Below are positions 1 through 7,320 of a DNA stretch of 8,345 nucleotides, in pieces (position 1 is the stretch's first letter; each line of letters starts with the position of its first letter). Under the pieces are notes generated by a model, which worked only from the letters and a program-made list of their open reading frames with translations, was not told where the DNA came from and did not search any database. The translations under genes and the position numbers were made by a program. This DNA comes from Candidatus Woesearchaeota archaeon (lineage in GTDB: Archaea; Nanobdellota; Nanobdellia; Woesearchaeales; UBA12501), in NCBI GenBank assembly GCA_016177345.1, contig JACOVM010000021.1:1-8345 (forward strand), given 5' to 3'.

Positions 1-19
1 AATGAAACACTCCCTAACT

Positions 20-2626
20 CTAAATTCTGAATTCCTTCCCCATTCTTTCCACAAATCGCTCGCTGATCTTCATTTTTTCCATCAGCTGGGCAAGGTCTCG
101 CGTCGTGCCAGGGATTGGCTCTTTTTTGAGAAGTGCCTGAATATCTTTTGAGACATTGGTGTCTGCAAGGACGTCAAGGCTTCCCAAGAGCCTGCCGAAA
201 TGCCGCGCGTATGCTCCCTCAGAATATTGTTTTCGAAACGTCTTCCAGTTCGCCTTGATCCACGGCCAGAGGTTGCTTTTAGCAGCAGGGTTTGCGAGCA
301 TCGACCAGTAGAACGTAACGCGGTTTTGCTGCCTCACTTTGCCGCTGGCGACAAATTCGAGAGCCTGCTGAAGAAGCTTTTGATCTTGGAATCCTGCAAG
401 GCCGATGAGTATTTTTCTAATGTCTTGCGGGTCTGTTGCGGCGTTGTGCATGTCAACAAGCTTTTTGTAGGTTTCACTTCCACCCTGCCAGGCAGCAAGG
501 CTATAGACAGTTACTTTCATGTTCGGCTCAAGCTGGCCAGGATTTTTGAAGAGCTTGTTTGCTTTTTCCAACAAGTGCTTATCGCCAAGCCGGCCGAGCT
601 GGCGGATGAGGCCTGCACGAATTTCTTTATCGGTATCCTTATCATTTTGTCTTGAATCCTCCCCGATCCGTTGGAGAAGAGTGCTATACATTGTTCGAAG
701 CTCCTGCTTGATCTTCTCCGCAAAAGTGGTATTCGTGGAGAGAAGCTCAATCGTGTGAAGGCTTCCAATAATGTCAGTTAACGCAATGTACGAGTCTTCA
801 TTCTGGTACGCCCCTATAAAATGGAAATAATCCTGAAGAGAAATTTCTCCAGCAAGACAGAGGGCAAAAAGGTCATTGCTTAAGCCCCATCGGTCAACAG
901 CGCCAAGCCTCTTCTGCTTCACTGCTTGCCCTAAATTGTTGAGGAGCTCAGGAGAGTAATGGACGCGGTAAAAGCCAACCTGGTTTGAATTGGCCTTGAG
1001 TAACGCATTTGACGCTGATGGCCTCGGCAGTACTGCTGTAGCAGATGCGCTATCCATGATAAGGCGTTGAGAAGAGCCATCAACAGTATAGACAAGAGGG
1101 ATGTCCCAAATACCTTTACTCATTTTTGCTTTTGTGCTCCTTTCTTTTTTCTTGTCAGGAGAGTATAAGAAGCGCCGCTGCCGAAGGAAAAGTTTAGGGC
1201 CATCGGCCTTTACCTCAACCACGGGAAACCCGATCTGGTTAATCCAGCTTCGCGCTATCGCAAGAATTGGCTTTCCAGATTCCTTTTCAAGGGCTCGCCA
1301 AAGGTCATCTCCCGCTGCATTGCCGTATTTGTACAAGGTAAGATAATTTCGCAGCCCTTGCCGAAAGGCATTCTCGTCAAGATACGCTTCGAGCATCCGA
1401 AGCACCATGCCTCCCTTGGAGTAGCTGATCGCGTCGAACACCTCATCAACATCACGGGGTGTTCGCACGTCGACATTAATCGGATGGGACGTATGAAGCG
1501 CATCTAAGTCAAACGCTTCACTGGCGCTTCTGCTCAGAAAGCTCGCCCACGGATCAAGTTCTGGATAGTGCGCTTCCACTGCTTTGTAGGACATCCAATC
1601 AGCAAAGCTCTCGTTCAGCCAGAGGTCGTTCCACCATTTCATCGTTACCAGATTGCCAAACCATTGGTGGACGAGCTCATGCGCGATGGTGATGGCAACG
1701 CGCTGCTTGTCCGCTAACGATGCTGTTGCCGGATCAAGGAGCAATGCATCTTCCCGATACGTGATCGCCCCCCAATTCTCCATGGCGCCAAAGCCAAAGT
1801 CAGGAACAGCAATCAAGTCAAGCTTTGATAGCGGGAATGGAATTCCAAAATAGGTTTCGTAATAGCCCAGGCACTGGCGTGCAGCTTGAAGGGCAAACCT
1901 GGCATGGCTGCTCTTTCCTGGAGTAGTTACCACACGAATAACAGTTTTTCCCTTGCTGTCTTCAATCCACTCGAACTCTCCAACACCAATATACACAAGA
2001 TAGGTCGACATGACTGGCGTTCTGGCAAATGATACTGTTTTTTTGCCAGTTTTCCCTGATACAGCAGATGCAGAATCTTGTTTGACCTCCTTCACTTCTG
2101 TATTTGAAACAACATCAAGGCAATCATCACACGTTACTGAAATGTCGAAGGTCGCTTTTGCCGCAGGATGATCAATGCAAGGAAAGGCCTGCCGCGCATC
2201 TGCTGCCTCAAACTGGGTTGTGGCCATGTACTTTTGGCTTCCATCTTTTCCAGTGTACTTGCTTTTATAGAGGCCGCCGATAGAGCCAAGCTTCCCATGA
2301 AACGTCAGCGATATCGTTGCTTCACCTTTTGGAATAAGCTTTCCAAGATGAAGAATTGCTGTTTCATGATCAGCACGCGAATCACACTTGATGGAGCGCT
2401 GAGGAACAAGCAGTGTTGTTCCTTTCCATTGGACTGCTGCGCTGGTGATGGTTAACGCTTTTGCATTCAGCGTGATGTTCTTTGTTGGCTTGAGAACAGA
2501 CGCGTGAATAACGACTGAGCCTTGAAAGGTGTTCTCGTGGCCCTCCTGGTATTGAAGGTCTGGCTCGATGTGCAGTTCATACTGTTTTGGAGAAACATCT
2601 GTTGGGGGAAGAATCTGGATGGGCAT
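20..2626 (-). CDS. M1-family zinc aminopeptidase (tricorn-interacting factor / PSA type)
   Basis: An 868-residue metalloaminopeptidase that should remove N-terminal residues from peptides in the cytoplasm, a late step of protein turnover. Seen in the sequence: the exopeptidase motif GAMEN at residues 280-284, the zinc site HELVH at 316-320 followed 18 residues later by the third ligand E339 in NES, and the likely transition-state tyrosine Y402. The order is an N-terminal beta saddle (about 1-200), a thermolysin-like catalytic domain (about 205-450), a beta domain, and a helical ERAP1-C-like domain (about 545-868). The length is normal for the family and all key residues are present. The frame is open further upstream (to an ATG at 2797), but I chose the ATG at 2626 because homology begins there and a TATA box lies 27.5 nt upstream. 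The longer version would add 57 unrelated residues overlapping the divergent lipoprotein gene. There is no signal peptide. Family call is very secure; substrate range is not visible. Confidence 0.96.
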   Translation of the reverse strand: MPIQILPPTDVSPKQYELHIEPDLQYQEGHENTFQGSVVIHASVLKPTKNITLNAKALTITSAAVQWKGTTLLVPQRSIKCDSRADHETAILHLGKLIPKGEATISLTFHGKLGSIGGLYKSKYTGKDGSQKYMATTQFEAADARQAFPCIDHPAAKATFDISVTCDDCLDVVSNTEVKEVKQDSASAVSGKTGKKTVSFARTPVMSTYLVYIGVGEFEWIEDSKGKTVIRVVTTPGKSSHARFALQAARQCLGYYETYFGIPFPLSKLDLIAVPDFGFGAMENWGAITYREDALLLDPATASLADKQRVAITIAHELVHQWFGNLVTMKWWNDLWLNESFADWMSYKAVEAHYPELDPWASFLSRSASEAFDLDALHTSHPINVDVRTPRDVDEVFDAISYSKGGMVLRMLEAYLDENAFRQGLRNYLTLYKYGNAAGDDLWRALEKESGKPILAIARSWINQIGFPVVEVKADGPKLFLRQRRFLYSPDKKKERSTKAKMSKGIWDIPLVYTVDGSSQRLIMDSASATAVLPRPSASNALLKANSNQVGFYRVHYSPELLNNLGQAVKQKRLGAVDRWGLSNDLFALCLAGEISLQDYFHFIGAYQNEDSYIALTDIIGSLHTIELLSTNTTFAEKIKQELRTMYSTLLQRIGEDSRQNDKDTDKEIRAGLIRQLGRLGDKHLLEKANKLFKNPGQLEPNMKVTVYSLAAWQGGSETYKKLVDMHNAATDPQDIRKILIGLAGFQDQKLLQQALEFVASGKVRQQNRVTFYWSMLANPAAKSNLWPWIKANWKTFRKQYSEGAYARHFGRLLGSLDVLADTNVSKDIQALLKKEPIPGTTRDLAQLMEKMKISERFVERMGKEFRI

Positions 2627-2645
2627 ACAGCAAAAAAAACAAGAT

Positions 2646-2656
2646 CTCCTTTTAAA
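2646..2656 (-). promoter_or_regulatory. TATA box for the M1 aminopeptidase, leaderless start
   Basis: On the minus strand the sequence reads TTTAAAAGGAG. The centre of TTTAAA is 27.5 nt from the A of the ATG at 2626, so transcription should start at or next to the start codon. The embedded AGGAG looks like a Shine-Dalgarno sequence but lies about 20 nt from the ATG, too far to be typical. A second TTTAAA at 2696-2701 could also fire in this direction and would give a leader of about 45 nt. Confidence 0.7.
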
Positions 2657-2695
2657 GCTTATGATGGCAAGAAGGCAGTGAAAAATAAAATTAAC

Positions 2696-2704
2696 TTTAA
2701 ATAG
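2696..2704 (+). promoter_or_regulatory. TATA box for the lipoprotein gene
   Basis: TTTAAATAG lies 34.5 nt (centre to ATG) before the start at 2733. With the usual archaeal spacing this gives a start site near 2726 and a leader of only about 7 nt, with no Shine-Dalgarno sequence. TTTAAA is palindromic, so the box could also serve the divergent aminopeptidase gene. Confidence 0.6.
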
Positions 2705-2732
2705 GCCGGCAACCAAAATACTCTGAGCTATT

Positions 2733-4010
2733 ATGAAAAAGTACCTCGTTATCGCTATACTATTCCTTATCGTATTCTTTCTAGTGGGGTGCAGCAACAG
2801 ATTTGTTCCTCCATCTGAATCATTTGTCCGACCACCTGAATCAGAACAATCTCAAGGCTCTTCTGCTGTTTCGGATCATGTTCCAGAGCAACAACAGCAA
2901 AACTGGAGAAAAGAGCAGCGCACAGGCCTTCTTGGCCAGTCTTGTGAAGGAGCAGGCTCTTCAAAGATTGACACATTTCCTCTTGATGTGGAGAATATCG
3001 AATTGATAACACCCATGGGTAGGGTTCAGGATTCCCACATCACCCCAACAGACCATCAGTATATCATCCCCAAAGGAACAGCAAGCGGATCAATAGTTAC
3101 TGACGAGCCAACAAAGTATGAAATCAAGGCGCCGGCGGATGGCTACATCATCAATGTGGAATTGTTTAGGGAGACTGTTGAAGAAGAATATCGGAAAGAT
3201 GCTTACCAGGATAATTACCTCGTCTTCTTTGAGCACTCCTGCACCTTCTACACTAGGCTCATCCACATTGATACGCTCTCTCCAGCTATTCTCTCCAAGG
3301 TCACGTTTAAGAATCCTGAAAGCCAGCACCCCTATGGTTCTGCAAGAACTCCCGTGAAAAAGGGAGAGGTCATTGGCACTGTTGGGCCGCACTCATTTGA
3401 CTTTCAAATCATGGACATGGATGCTAAGAACAGCTTTATTTCACCAGACAATACCGAGCCGTGGACGCTCTACACTGTTGACACGTTTGATTACCTTGCA
3501 GAGCCGCTGCGAACAGAGCTTCTCAAAAAGAATATTCGAACGACAGCGCCGCTTGGTGGCAGGGTGAATTACGACCTTGATGGAACGCTTCAAGGCAACT
3601 GGTACAAGAACGGGCGACGGCCATACGATGGAAGCCACTGGAAAGAGGAGCTGAGCGTTGTCCATGATTTTATTGACGATAGCCAGATACGAGTTGCACT
3701 TGGCAATTTCGATGGCTATTTCAGGGCCTTTGGGGTGAAGGGTAATGCGCCAAAACCGGAAACGGTTACTCCAGCATCAGGCATGATCATGTACGAGCTT
3801 GTTCCATTCGAATATTATGACCAATCCGGAAAAATGTGGGATGCTATCCAATATCAGCAAGGCTTAACAGCAAAAAATGAAGAGCTGGTTTTTGGAGTGG
3901 TGGTCTTTCAGCTTGTCGATGCCACAACGCTAAAAATGGAGGCGTTTCCTGGAAAGACAGCAAATCACGTCAATGGGTTTACTGAACGGGCTGCGATGTA
4001 TAAAAGGTAG
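2733..4010 (+). CDS. Sec-type lipoprotein with degenerate M23-peptidase-like (biotinyl-lipoyl-like) barrel
   Basis: A 425-residue exported protein, probably lipid-anchored on the outer face of the membrane. Residues 1-20 form a signal peptide ending in the lipobox LVGC, with C20 as the predicted modified cysteine. A Gln/Ser/Pro-rich linker (about 21-75) follows. Residues 92-228 have the order of an M23/LytM-like barrel: PMGRVQDSHITPTDH (94-108), APADGYI (133-139), an RLIHID strand (175-180) and VKKGEVIGTVG (208-218). The HxH element that completes the zinc site in active M23 enzymes is replaced by FDF (222-224), so activity is doubtful. The C-terminal 200 residues look beta-rich, with a conserved-looking NWYKNGRRPYDGSHW stretch (289-303); I do not recognise this part. 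Lipoprotein call is firm; the M23-like assignment is inference from motif order. It may bind cell-surface polymers rather than cut them. It stands alone, divergent from the aminopeptidase. Confidence 0.85.
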   Translation: MKKYLVIAILFLIVFFLVGCSNRFVPPSESFVRPPESEQSQGSSAVSDHVPEQQQQNWRKEQRTGLLGQSCEGAGSSKIDTFPLDVENIELITPMGRVQDSHITPTDHQYIIPKGTASGSIVTDEPTKYEIKAPADGYIINVELFRETVEEEYRKDAYQDNYLVFFEHSCTFYTRLIHIDTLSPAILSKVTFKNPESQHPYGSARTPVKKGEVIGTVGPHSFDFQIMDMDAKNSFISPDNTEPWTLYTVDTFDYLAEPLRTELLKKNIRTTAPLGGRVNYDLDGTLQGNWYKNGRRPYDGSHWKEELSVVHDFIDDSQIRVALGNFDGYFRAFGVKGNAPKPETVTPASGMIMYELVPFEYYDQSGKMWDAIQYQQGLTAKNEELVFGVVVFQLVDATTLKMEAFPGKTANHVNGFTERAAMYKR

Positions 4011-4058
4011 TGCTCAAATCAGGATGGCATTTTCTAAAAGGCAACCTCTTTCGCAACC

Positions 4059-4068
4059 TTTAAAAAGG
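4059..4068 (+). promoter_or_regulatory. TATA box for the 4089 gene - scpB - zinc-ribbon operon
   Basis: TTTAAAAAGG, with TTTAAA centred 27.5 nt before the ATG at 4089, predicts a leaderless first gene. The box is preceded by GCAACC. A similar element, TCTAAAAGG, lies 26 bp upstream (4033-4041), so the promoter region is an imperfect tandem repeat. There is no Shine-Dalgarno sequence before 4089. Confidence 0.7.
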
Positions 4069-4088
4069 AACTGCCTCTTCTTTGACGT

Positions 4089-4787
4089 ATGGCTGTTTCA
4101 ACAAAAGAAAAGCAAGAGCTTATCGAGAAGGGGTACCTTCACTGTGTTACCCTTATCGAAATCCTTGGCGCACCAAAGGAACATGTTGTTGATACTCTTT
4201 ATGAGTACGTTGAGCAGATAAAGAAGAACAAGGATATCAAGGTGGCTCATGAAGACTTTGCCAAGCCCAAACAGGCAGACAAGCTCTATACTGTATTTGT
4301 TGAGCTGGAGATCTATGTTAAAAACGCCTCAACATTAGCATATTTCTGCTTTGATTACATGCCTTCATCAATTGAGATTATTGATCCGGAAACGTTTCGC
4401 TACAGCGCAACTGATTTCTCTTCATTTTTTAATGACCTTCAAGCACGCCTTCATCGAGTGGATCGCGTTGCAAAAGAGCTTGCTGCAAAAAACAAGAACC
4501 TCTTGCGCAATACCAATCTTCTCCTCAGAAACAACGTAATTATCGTCCTTGACAATTATGGAAAGCTTTCTCTCACAGAAATTGCCAAGCGTGTTGGAAT
4601 TCCCTCAACCCAACTCCTTCCCTTCCTGCAAGAGATGGTGAAGGAGAGCTGGCTCAAGGAAGACAAGGGAACTTATTCTCTTTCTAAAAAAGCAGCAAAT
4701 CCGGCACCAGTCCAAACAGGAGAGCAGGCACAAGAAGAGCGCGAACACACTCCTATCGCAAAGGAGGAATCGGAGGAATCGTCATGA
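4089..4787 (+). CDS. Conserved-type hypothetical protein with C-terminal winged-helix domain, in operon with scpB
   Basis: A 232-residue protein I cannot name. Residues 1-100 look like one alpha/beta domain: an amphipathic N-terminal helix, LIEILGAPKEHV (22-33), a helix to about 46, then strands in KLYTVFVELEIYVKN (65-79) and FDYMPSSIEIIDP (88-100). Residues 111-147 are a long charged helix, probably a coiled coil that could dimerise. Residues 148-199 read as a winged helix, with a recognition-helix region LTEIAKRVGIPSTQLLPFLQEM and a short wing. The last 30 residues are Glu/Gln-rich and probably disordered. The start at 4089 fits a TATA box 27.5 nt upstream. The stop overlaps the scpB start by 4 bp (ATGA), so the two are translationally coupled and a role in chromosome segregation or DNA binding is a reasonable inference. 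It does not look like a ScpA kleisin. No catalytic residues stand out. Confidence 0.85.
   Translation: MAVSTKEKQELIEKGYLHCVTLIEILGAPKEHVVDTLYEYVEQIKKNKDIKVAHEDFAKPKQADKLYTVFVELEIYVKNASTLAYFCFDYMPSSIEIIDPETFRYSATDFSSFFNDLQARLHRVDRVAKELAAKNKNLLRNTNLLLRNNVIIVLDNYGKLSLTEIAKRVGIPSTQLLPFLQEMVKESWLKEDKGTYSLSKKAANPAPVQTGEQAQEEREHTPIAKEESEESS
4772..4776 (+). promoter_or_regulatory. Shine-Dalgarno sequence for scpB
   Basis: GGAGG lies 7 nt before the ATG at 4784, inside the 3' end of the upstream gene. A second copy, AAGGAGG at 4761-4767, lies 16 nt before the ATG. The pair GGAGGAATC is repeated with an 8-nt period (about 4763-4780). Internal operon genes thus use leader-type initiation, whereas the first gene appears leaderless. 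Confidence 0.7.
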
Positions 4788-5860
4788 CCAACGAGCCAGC
4801 ACAAAGCGAACATTCTCATCATCCTCATTCTTCTTCAGGCTCTTCCGGAGAGCTCAAGAAAAAAGTGGAAGCAATTCTGTTCGCTGCTGGCAGAAAAGTA
4901 ACTATCCAAGAGCTCTGCGAGCTTTGCAATGTCACAGAGCCGGGCCTCATAAAACTAGCCGTCAAAGAATTTCAGCAAGAGCTTACCGAAAGAGATGCTG
5001 CCGTGTTTCTTACTGAAGAAGCTGACGGGTGGAAGCTAACAGTTCGAGAATCCTACCTTCCTCTCGTCCAAAACATCACTCCTCATACCGAGCTTGATCC
5101 TGCACTTTTGGAGACATTAGCTGTCATTGCATGGAAGCAGCCCGTGCTCCAGGCAGAGATTGTTCGAATCAGGTCAACAACAGCTTACGAGCATATTAAG
5201 GTGCTTGAAGAGATGGGCTTTGTCTCGAAGGAAAAACAAGGGCGAAGCTTTGTGCTGAAAGCTACCGGAAAATTCTTTGACTATTTTGACCTGCCAGATA
5301 AGGAGGCAGTCAGAGAAATGTTCAAAAATATTGAGGCTAGGTATGAAAAAGAGCACGCGCTAGCTGCAGTACAGGAACAGCAAACAAATAGCAGCGAGAC
5401 AAGTGAAAAAAACAAAGGGCAAACGCACTTAGCCCAAACACAGCCAACCCAAACGCAGCTCACCCATCTTGGGCAGCTTGATGTGTATAACGCTGAGCCA
5501 GACAAAGAGCAGGGGGCTGAAAAGCTGGGTGACTTAGAAATTGTTGATGAGCCTCAAGATGACAATGAAAGTACGGGCCAGCAGGACAACATGGATAAAG
5601 AGCGGCAAGAGGATAATAACGATACTGGTGCTGATGCAAGAGAGCATGAAGAAGAATCTGCAGAACATGCCAAAAAAGTTATTGCCGACTTAGCCAGAGA
5701 TGAAGATGGCCGGCAGGACCATGTTGAAAAAGAGAGTGGTACGCGGCGAACACTCCATCCCCATCTTGAAACAATTGCACGATCCTCTCCTGAAGGGTAT
5801 CAAGAAGAGCAGGATGATACTTCACAGAAACAACAGAAAAAGAAAACAGATGATGAATGA
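4784..5860 (+). CDS. scpB: ScpB, SMC-associated segregation and condensation protein B, with long acidic tail
   Basis: ScpB dimers bind the ScpA kleisin and help SMC compact and segregate the chromosome. Residues 23-100 form the first winged helix (ELKKKVEAILFAAGRKVTIQ is a typical ScpB opening). Residues 101-175 form the second, with the family hallmark LLETLAVIAWKQPV (108-121), the IxRIRS element (126-131) and the wing leading to FFDYFDLPDKEAVREMF (164-180). ScpB proteins are usually about 180-250 residues. This one has 358, because residues 185-358 form a Glu/Asp/Gln-rich low-complexity tail with a short TQ-rich repeat (219-226). A His/Ser-rich stretch (10-22) precedes the core. The gene starts by ATGA overlap with its neighbour and has GGAGG 7 nt upstream. 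The usual partners scpA and smc are not in the window. The ScpB call is secure; the tail's role is unknown and it is probably disordered. Confidence 0.93.
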   Translation: MTNEPAQSEHSHHPHSSSGSSGELKKKVEAILFAAGRKVTIQELCELCNVTEPGLIKLAVKEFQQELTERDAAVFLTEEADGWKLTVRESYLPLVQNITPHTELDPALLETLAVIAWKQPVLQAEIVRIRSTTAYEHIKVLEEMGFVSKEKQGRSFVLKATGKFFDYFDLPDKEAVREMFKNIEARYEKEHALAAVQEQQTNSSETSEKNKGQTHLAQTQPTQTQLTHLGQLDVYNAEPDKEQGAEKLGDLEIVDEPQDDNESTGQQDNMDKERQEDNNDTGADAREHEEESAEHAKKVIADLARDEDGRQDHVEKESGTRRTLHPHLETIARSSPEGYQEEQDDTSQKQQKKKTDDE

Positions 5861-5882
5861 GTGCTGATGAGAGTGCTGATGA
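5859..5882 (+). repeat. Perfect 12-bp tandem duplication at the scpB stop codon
   Basis: GAGTGCTGATGA occurs twice in direct succession (5859-5870 and 5871-5882), starting inside the scpB stop codon. It probably arose by slippage. It lengthens the spacer before the zinc-ribbon gene and adds TGA triplets in more than one frame. Confidence 0.85.
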
Positions 5883-5905
5883 TAAGCATTCATTTTTAGC
5901 TGACC

Positions 5906-6058
5906 ATGGCCGGAACAATCTACCTTTTACGCTGCCCGAAATGCAAGAACACCATGAAATATGATGCTCGAACACTATTCTTATCTGCAAGCAGAAAACG
6001 ATGCGTGTACTGCGGAGTAAGCTTTAGGGTTCGAGAACAGATTATTGGAAAAGAATGA
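5906..6058 (+). CDS. Small zinc-ribbon protein (50 aa)
   Basis: A 50-residue basic protein with two CxxC knuckles, CPKC at 10-13 and CVYC at 33-36, separated by 19 residues. This is the pattern of a zinc ribbon holding one zinc ion in the cytoplasm. The second knuckle is followed by a glycine (CVYCG) and the protein has many Arg/Lys (LRC, RKRC, RVRE), which suggests nucleic-acid or protein binding. The ATG at 5906 is the only possible start, since an in-frame stop lies at 5897-5899. It begins 45 nt after scpB, with no clear Shine-Dalgarno and no TATA box at the expected distance, so it is probably co-transcribed with scpB. The spaced cysteines and operon position support a real gene despite its size. 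The exact family and partner cannot be told from sequence alone. Confidence 0.8.
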   Translation: MAGTIYLLRCPKCKNTMKYDARTLFLSASRKRCVYCGVSFRVREQIIGKE

Positions 6059-6068
6059 GTTTTGAAAG

Positions 6069-6123
6069 GTGCGCACTTTTTATTTATTTGTATCTTATTT
6101 ATTTGTATTTAGTTTCTTATTTT
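6069..6123 (+). terminator. T-rich terminator after the scpB / zinc-ribbon operon
   Basis: Ten nt after the zinc-ribbon stop come an 8-bp palindrome, GTGCGCAC (6069-6076), directly followed by TTTTT (6077-6081), and then about 40 nt of nearly pure A/T. In this stretch TTATTTATTTGTAT occurs twice with a 15-nt period (6080-6093, 6095-6108). T-tracts are the normal archaeal termination signal on the strand read. The opposite strand is A-rich here, so the convergent minus-strand gene ending at 6122 is not obviously terminated by it. Confidence 0.65.
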
Positions 6124-7297
6124 AGTTGCCAAGCCCATGCCATTCGTTCCACATCTGTTCTGCAGTTTTTGCTGCTTCTTCAGCATCTTTTTTTCGACCA
6201 AGTTGTTGATACGCGAATGACAATCCTCGGTAAGAGTCAAATAAGCTTGGGTCTCGCTTTGTTGCCTCAAGAAAAGAGGCTACTGCCTCATTATATCTTT
6301 TAAGTTGGGTAAGAGAGTCCCCCCTATTGATCCATGCAAAGACATTAGTGTCATCTAGCGCTATCGCCCGGGAGTACGCATCAACTGCCTTTTCATAATC
6401 GCCTTTCTTTCTCAAGGCGCGCCCAACTTGTTCAAAGATGGTTGAAATGGTTTGTTCTCTGGCAAGGCTTTTCATGTACACCCCATTGTCCCTAGCTGAC
6501 TTATCAACTCGGTAATTCACCCAATAAGCAAGATCCATAAACTTATCACGATGAACGGTATCCCAGTTGATGTGGGGGTGCTGTGGGTGAGCCTTTTTGT
6601 CTGATAATGCCCATCTTACAAAAAAATGGTATGGCACTCGGACTCCTTGGACTGGCCAGCCAAGATCCTCTCCAATGCCAATAAAAAGAAGAGAGGATGT
6701 ATCACAGTCAAGCTGCCGGTTTTCTGAATCAAGCCCTTCGCCGAGGGTTGTGACTTGATCTTTTATTTCTCCAGTAAGAAGATCAATTCTTCCAGTAAGC
6801 TTAAACTTGAACTTGTCGTTGAGAATTGAATCCAGGGCGCGTAATTTTGCTTCTGGCTGCTGTTCTGGCATAATCGTTGATGCTGCAGCCTCACGAATCA
6901 GATCAATGGTATGATACGCCTCGTTTGTCACCGGCAAGCTAAACAATCGTTCAATATCTAACGCAAGATACATGATATTCCTTGTTGAATCTATGCCTTT
7001 TAACGGTCCATCTTGAGCAAGACGATCAATACTTACCTCTTGGGAGTTTGTAACATCGCTGTTTTCGAGAGGGGGGCTGGATTGGCCAGGTTGATCACTA
7101 GAAATAACAAGCGGTTGGCGACCGGCAGGTTGTTGTTTGCTTTCCTGTTCTTTCTGTTCTTCAGGTTTTCGATAGAGATCTGAGGCAAGATCAGTTTTTA
7201 GATGGAGGAAACTGCATCCTTCTAATAAACCGCTGAAGTTTCCCAGTCCTGCGGCTGCGCCGAGGCCTCTAAGCAACTGCCGTCTGGTAATTGTCAT
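6122..7297 (-). CDS. Tat-exported lipoprotein with SirB1-like transglutaminase core and TPR repeats
   Basis: A 391-residue protein predicted to leave the cell folded by the Tat route and stay lipid-anchored. Residues 4-9 (TRRQLL) carry the twin arginines, followed by a short hydrophobic stretch and the lipobox LEGC with C28. Residues 43-90 are a Gln/Glu/Ser-rich linker. Residues 105-265 resemble the SirB1/transglutaminase-like core: LDCDTSSLLFIGIGEDLG (C198), VPYHFFVRW (H224) and INWDT (N244/D246), the order of a Cys-His-Asn/Asp triad. Residues 283-384 contain about three TPR units (for example GDYEKAVDAYSRAIALD). The start at 7297 is supported by the twin-arginine signal and a TATA box 27.5 nt upstream. 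Such fusions are known, but their substrates are mostly uncharacterised; protease, amidase or cross-linking activity are all possible. The gene follows its minus-strand neighbour by 24 nt and may share its transcript. Confidence 0.88.
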   Translation of the reverse strand: MTITRRQLLRGLGAAAGLGNFSGLLEGCSFLHLKTDLASDLYRKPEEQKEQESKQQPAGRQPLVISSDQPGQSSPPLENSDVTNSQEVSIDRLAQDGPLKGIDSTRNIMYLALDIERLFSLPVTNEAYHTIDLIREAAASTIMPEQQPEAKLRALDSILNDKFKFKLTGRIDLLTGEIKDQVTTLGEGLDSENRQLDCDTSSLLFIGIGEDLGWPVQGVRVPYHFFVRWALSDKKAHPQHPHINWDTVHRDKFMDLAYWVNYRVDKSARDNGVYMKSLAREQTISTIFEQVGRALRKKGDYEKAVDAYSRAIALDDTNVFAWINRGDSLTQLKRYNEAVASFLEATKRDPSLFDSYRGLSFAYQQLGRKKDAEEAAKTAEQMWNEWHGLGN

Positions 7298-7320
7298 CGT
7301 GAATGAGCTATCTTTGTTGT

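Noticed and set aside
200..655. A 151-codon open frame on the plus strand.
   Set aside because: It is antisense to the conserved C-terminal domain of the aminopeptidase, has no promoter or Shine-Dalgarno sequence, and shows no recognisable motif.
2627..2797. A 57-residue N-terminal extension of the aminopeptidase, starting at 2797, with a hydrophobic stretch.
   Set aside because: It lies upstream of the well-placed TATA box, overlaps the start of the divergent lipoprotein gene, and family homology begins at the ATG at 2626.
4089..4787. The gene upstream of scpB as scpA.
   Set aside because: Its position and C-terminal winged helix fit, but the N-terminal half is an alpha/beta domain rather than the helical kleisin N-domain, and typical ScpA motifs are absent.
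5867..5899. A 10-codon frame between scpB and the zinc-ribbon gene.
   Set aside because: It is too short and lies mostly in the 12-bp tandem duplication; nothing supports translation.
5679..5990. A 103-codon minus-strand open frame opposite the scpB tail and the zinc-ribbon gene.
   Set aside because: It arises from low-complexity coding sequence on the other strand and overlaps two better-supported genes.
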